Part shown: piece after piece, positions 4,351-5,915 of the stretch
Position numbering within the stretch: position 1 is the first letter of the stretch
Layout of the letters: every line of letters starts with the position of its first letter
Assembly: GCA_018663565.1 (NCBI GenBank)
Contig: JABJQE010000255.1
Coordinates: forward strand, 1-5,915
Direction of reading: 5' to 3'
DNA from: Phycisphaerae bacterium
Lineage (GTDB): Bacteria; Planctomycetota; Phycisphaerae; Phycisphaerales; SM1A02
DNA: 5,915 nucleotides
Translations under genes and position numbers: made by a program
Notes under the pieces: model-generated
What the model saw: only the letters and a program-made list of their open reading frames with translations
What the model was told of the DNA's origin: nothing
Database searches by the model: none

Positions 4351-5523
4351 CTAGTCCAAGAAATCCTTCGCTTTGAGCCGCGCTGGCACATACACCTCGG
4401 TGACGTAGGAGATGTCTTTGGTAATCAAGGACTCGACTTCCATCTTGAAGCCATTGGCGAGAAGCCGCTTGATTTCCTTTTGCCATGGTCGTTTGTCTTT
4501 GAACCATGGATATTCGGCAATCTGTTTTGCGCGCGTGATGTCGCGTTCGTTCAGGGCGATGCGGACATCTGGAGACAGATCGCACCGATCGTAGTCTTCG
4601 GCGCGAATGCCGATGAATTTGGCATCTGGAATCGCCATGCGCTGACTTTCGAATGCAAGGTTGATGGATCCCTGCTTGATGACACTGTAGATGTAGTGTC
4701 CCCACGGGTCACAGTCGAGCAGGCAGTACACGGGTAGGCCGAGTTCTTTATTGAGGCGGTGCAAGAGGCGACGCACGCCACGGGGCGGTTGGCCTGACCC
4801 CTCGGTGAGAATGCAATTGTGTGTTTCCCAGAAGCGATCTTCGTTGAAACGGCTCCATACGGTGTCTTTCTCTACATGGAGCACGAAGTCAGCGCCACAG
4901 TCTTTGAACTGCATCACGCTTGGTTCGCAGATGCTGGGAATGGCGTACCCGCCGGTGCCCATCCTGCGGCAATTGATTTCGTCGCCGTTGTCAATGACGG
5001 TGATATTTCCGACCATCGTGCCGCGTTTCTTTGCGAAGACATGCAGCTCTTCTCGGAGTCCGCCGAGCGACACTTCAAGGTCTTCAAGGATGTTGTCCGA
5101 TTCACTTTGCTCGTTGAATGTTTTCTCGTTCGTACCTTCAATTGTGTGGAGTGACATGTAGTACATACCACGAAGGCTGAGTGTTTTCTCGGCCTTGATC
5201 AGTTCGCGGCTGCCCTTGGCCAGCAGAAGCGTCTGCATGAACTTTCGGGCTTGCCCCACATTGAAGAGGCTACGGGTTTGGGTTGAGTCGCCCATCTCAA
5301 GAATGCGTTTCTTCTTATTCCACTTCATGTTAGTGACGGTTCGAAGTGGGATATCGACATGTGGCTCGCGGCCTTTCAGGCCGTCGCGTGCGATCGTGTC
5401 GGCGAGCAACTCAATGCTGCGGTTGGTGACCTTGTCACGCTCTTTGCTGACTGCACCAGGCCCACGCTTTCGGGCGGGTGTCTTTTTTGTCGTGGCTTTC
5501 TTTGTCGTTTTTTTCTTCGCCAT
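4351..5523 (-). CDS. top6A: DNA topoisomerase VI subunit A (Spo11/TOP6A family)
   Basis: This is the DNA-cleaving subunit of a type IIB topoisomerase, which with subunit B passes one duplex through a double-strand break using ATP to relax or decatenate DNA. The protein has 390 residues, near the usual archaeal size. Residues 1-31 are a Lys/Arg-rich, low-complexity tail. The winged-helix (5Y-CAP) domain follows, with the catalytic tyrosine most likely Y122 in LRGMYYMSLH, preceded by the conserved R118. The Toprim domain carries metal-binding E218 in LHVEKD and the pair D270/D272 in LLDCDPWGHY. The family segments ITVIDNGDEINC (about 174-185) and MGTGGYAIP (188-196) are also present. All catalytic residues are intact, so an active enzyme is expected. 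The ATG overlaps the subunit B stop as TAATG, implying coupled translation. A weak AGAAGG site sits 10 nt upstream, inside the B coding tail. Subunit A alone could be confused with Spo11, but the adjacent B subunit settles it. Confidence 0.95.
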   Translation of the reverse strand: MAKKKTTKKATTKKTPARKRGPGAVSKERDKVTNRSIELLADTIARDGLKGREPHVDIPLRTVTNMKWNKKKRILEMGDSTQTRSLFNVGQARKFMQTLLLAKGSRELIKAEKTLSLRGMYYMSLHTIEGTNEKTFNEQSESDNILEDLEVSLGGLREELHVFAKKRGTMVGNITVIDNGDEINCRRMGTGGYAIPSICEPSVMQFKDCGADFVLHVEKDTVWSRFNEDRFWETHNCILTEGSGQPPRGVRRLLHRLNKELGLPVYCLLDCDPWGHYIYSVIKQGSINLAFESQRMAIPDAKFIGIRAEDYDRCDLSPDVRIALNERDITRAKQIAEYPWFKDKRPWQKEIKRLLANGFKMEVESLITKDISYVTEVYVPARLKAKDFLD

Positions 5524-5525
5524 TA
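5521..5525 (-). promoter_or_regulatory. TAATG stop-start overlap of topoisomerase VI B and A
   Basis: On the minus strand the TAA ending subunit B (5525-5523) shares its final A with the ATG of subunit A (5523-5521). Such overlaps usually mean ribosomes terminate and restart. That would keep the two subunits of this A2B2 enzyme in balance. Confidence 0.85.
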
Positions 5526-5915
5526 GCGTTTGGCCTTCTTCTTGCTTCGAGTCTTCTTCTTAGCAGTGCTCTTCCGCTTTGTTCGCTTCTTCGTTTTGTC
5601 ACCAAACAAGTCAGTGTCATCATCGTTTAGAGATGGACCAGTTTGGCGGTCATCGAGAATAATGACGTCGTCGTCCTTTGCGAGGCGCCCACCATCGTCG
5701 ATAACCTTGCCCTCGTCGTCGAGCATCTGATCGGCTTGTTCTGTCTTTGTTTCCGCTTGTTTGAGTAGCGCGTCGTAGAGCTTCTTGGCATCGACACCAG
5801 TGATGGCGTTGCAGGCTGTGGAGATCTCGCCGATATACCGCTCAAAGATGCTGCGTCGCTCGGACTCTTTCTTCATGCGTTGCCGGCGACGAAGATAGGT
5901 GCCGAGCTTGCGGCC
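5523..5915 (-). CDS. top6B: DNA topoisomerase VI subunit B, C-terminal part (partial)
   Basis: The frame is open from the window edge, so the start lies outside. The 130 visible residues begin GRKLGTYLRRRQR, then RRSIFERYIGEISTACNAITG. This fits the C-terminal end of the Top6B transducer region, where a G-[KR]-x-[LI]-x-x-[FY]-[LI] segment leads to a basic helix and an [IL]FE[RK]Y motif. Subunit B carries the GHKL ATPase, which is not visible here. After a helical stretch (about 50-76) comes an acidic, probably disordered segment rich in Asp (about 77-106). A final 24-residue tail has 16 Lys/Arg. Identification rests on this fragment plus the one-base overlap with the unmistakable subunit A. 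The ATG at 5876 is internal, not the start. Confidence 0.85.
   Translation of the reverse strand, partial: GRKLGTYLRRRQRMKKESERRSIFERYIGEISTACNAITGVDAKKLYDALLKQAETKTEQADQMLDDEGKVIDDGGRLAKDDDVIILDDRQTGPSLNDDDTDLFGDKTKKRTKRKSTAKKKTRSKKKAKR

Noticed and set aside
4223..4705. 160-codon minus-strand frame overlapping topoisomerase VI A
   Set aside because: It lies out of frame over the conserved C-terminal half of Top6A and shows no domain. The non-overlapping part is only about 130 nt.
1..5915. tRNA, rRNA, CRISPR array, insertion sequence or phage genes
   Set aside because: None was seen on reading both strands: there are no regularly spaced repeats, transposase motifs, target-site duplications or cloverleaf-like sequences.

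Overview
The window looks like a stretch of bacterial chromosome of moderately high GC with four complete genes and two genes cut by the window edges. It opens with the last codons of rpsO (ribosomal protein S15), followed by pnp (polynucleotide phosphorylase). That rpsO-pnp order is classically bacterial. The far end holds, on the minus strand, the two subunits of a type IIB DNA topoisomerase (topoisomerase VI B and A). This enzyme is typical of archaea and plants and occurs only sporadically in bacteria. The mixture, plus Lys-rich protein tails, suggests an environmental lineage such as Planctomycetota (perhaps Phycisphaerae). This is inference: no taxonomic marker is decisive here.

Layout. 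1-46: rpsO end (+). 47-218: a pnp leader rich in potential hairpins, ending in a good ribosome binding site. 219-2402: pnp (+), 727 codons. 2403-2421: a 19-nt gap with a small hairpin over the only Shine-Dalgarno-like sequence. 2422-3255: a short membrane-anchored histidine kinase (+) with no sensor domain. 3256-3393: a gap between convergent genes. 3394-4032: a response regulator (-) with a receiver domain and a C-terminal ANTAR RNA-binding domain. 4033-4350: an intergenic region holding the regulator's likely -10 box and several inverted repeats. 4351-5523: topoisomerase VI subunit A (-). 5523-5915: the C-terminal part of topoisomerase VI subunit B (-), overlapping the A start by one base.

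The most notable feature is a near-perfect intrinsic terminator at 2445-2490, an 18-bp stem, 4-nt loop and six T's. It lies inside the first codons of the histidine kinase gene, where the same bases encode the kinase's transmembrane helix. It probably ends most pnp transcription. Reaching the kinase gene would then require read-through. The convergent neighbour encodes an ANTAR response regulator, and ANTAR proteins are known to act by RNA-level antitermination. A feedback circuit, in which the regulator allows synthesis of its own kinase, is therefore a testable hypothesis. I did not find the canonical paired ANTAR hexaloop hairpins, so this remains inference.

The second notable feature is the topoisomerase VI pair. 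The C-terminus of B and the N-terminus of A, which meet at a TAATG junction, both carry Lys/Arg-rich tails reminiscent of histone H1 tails.
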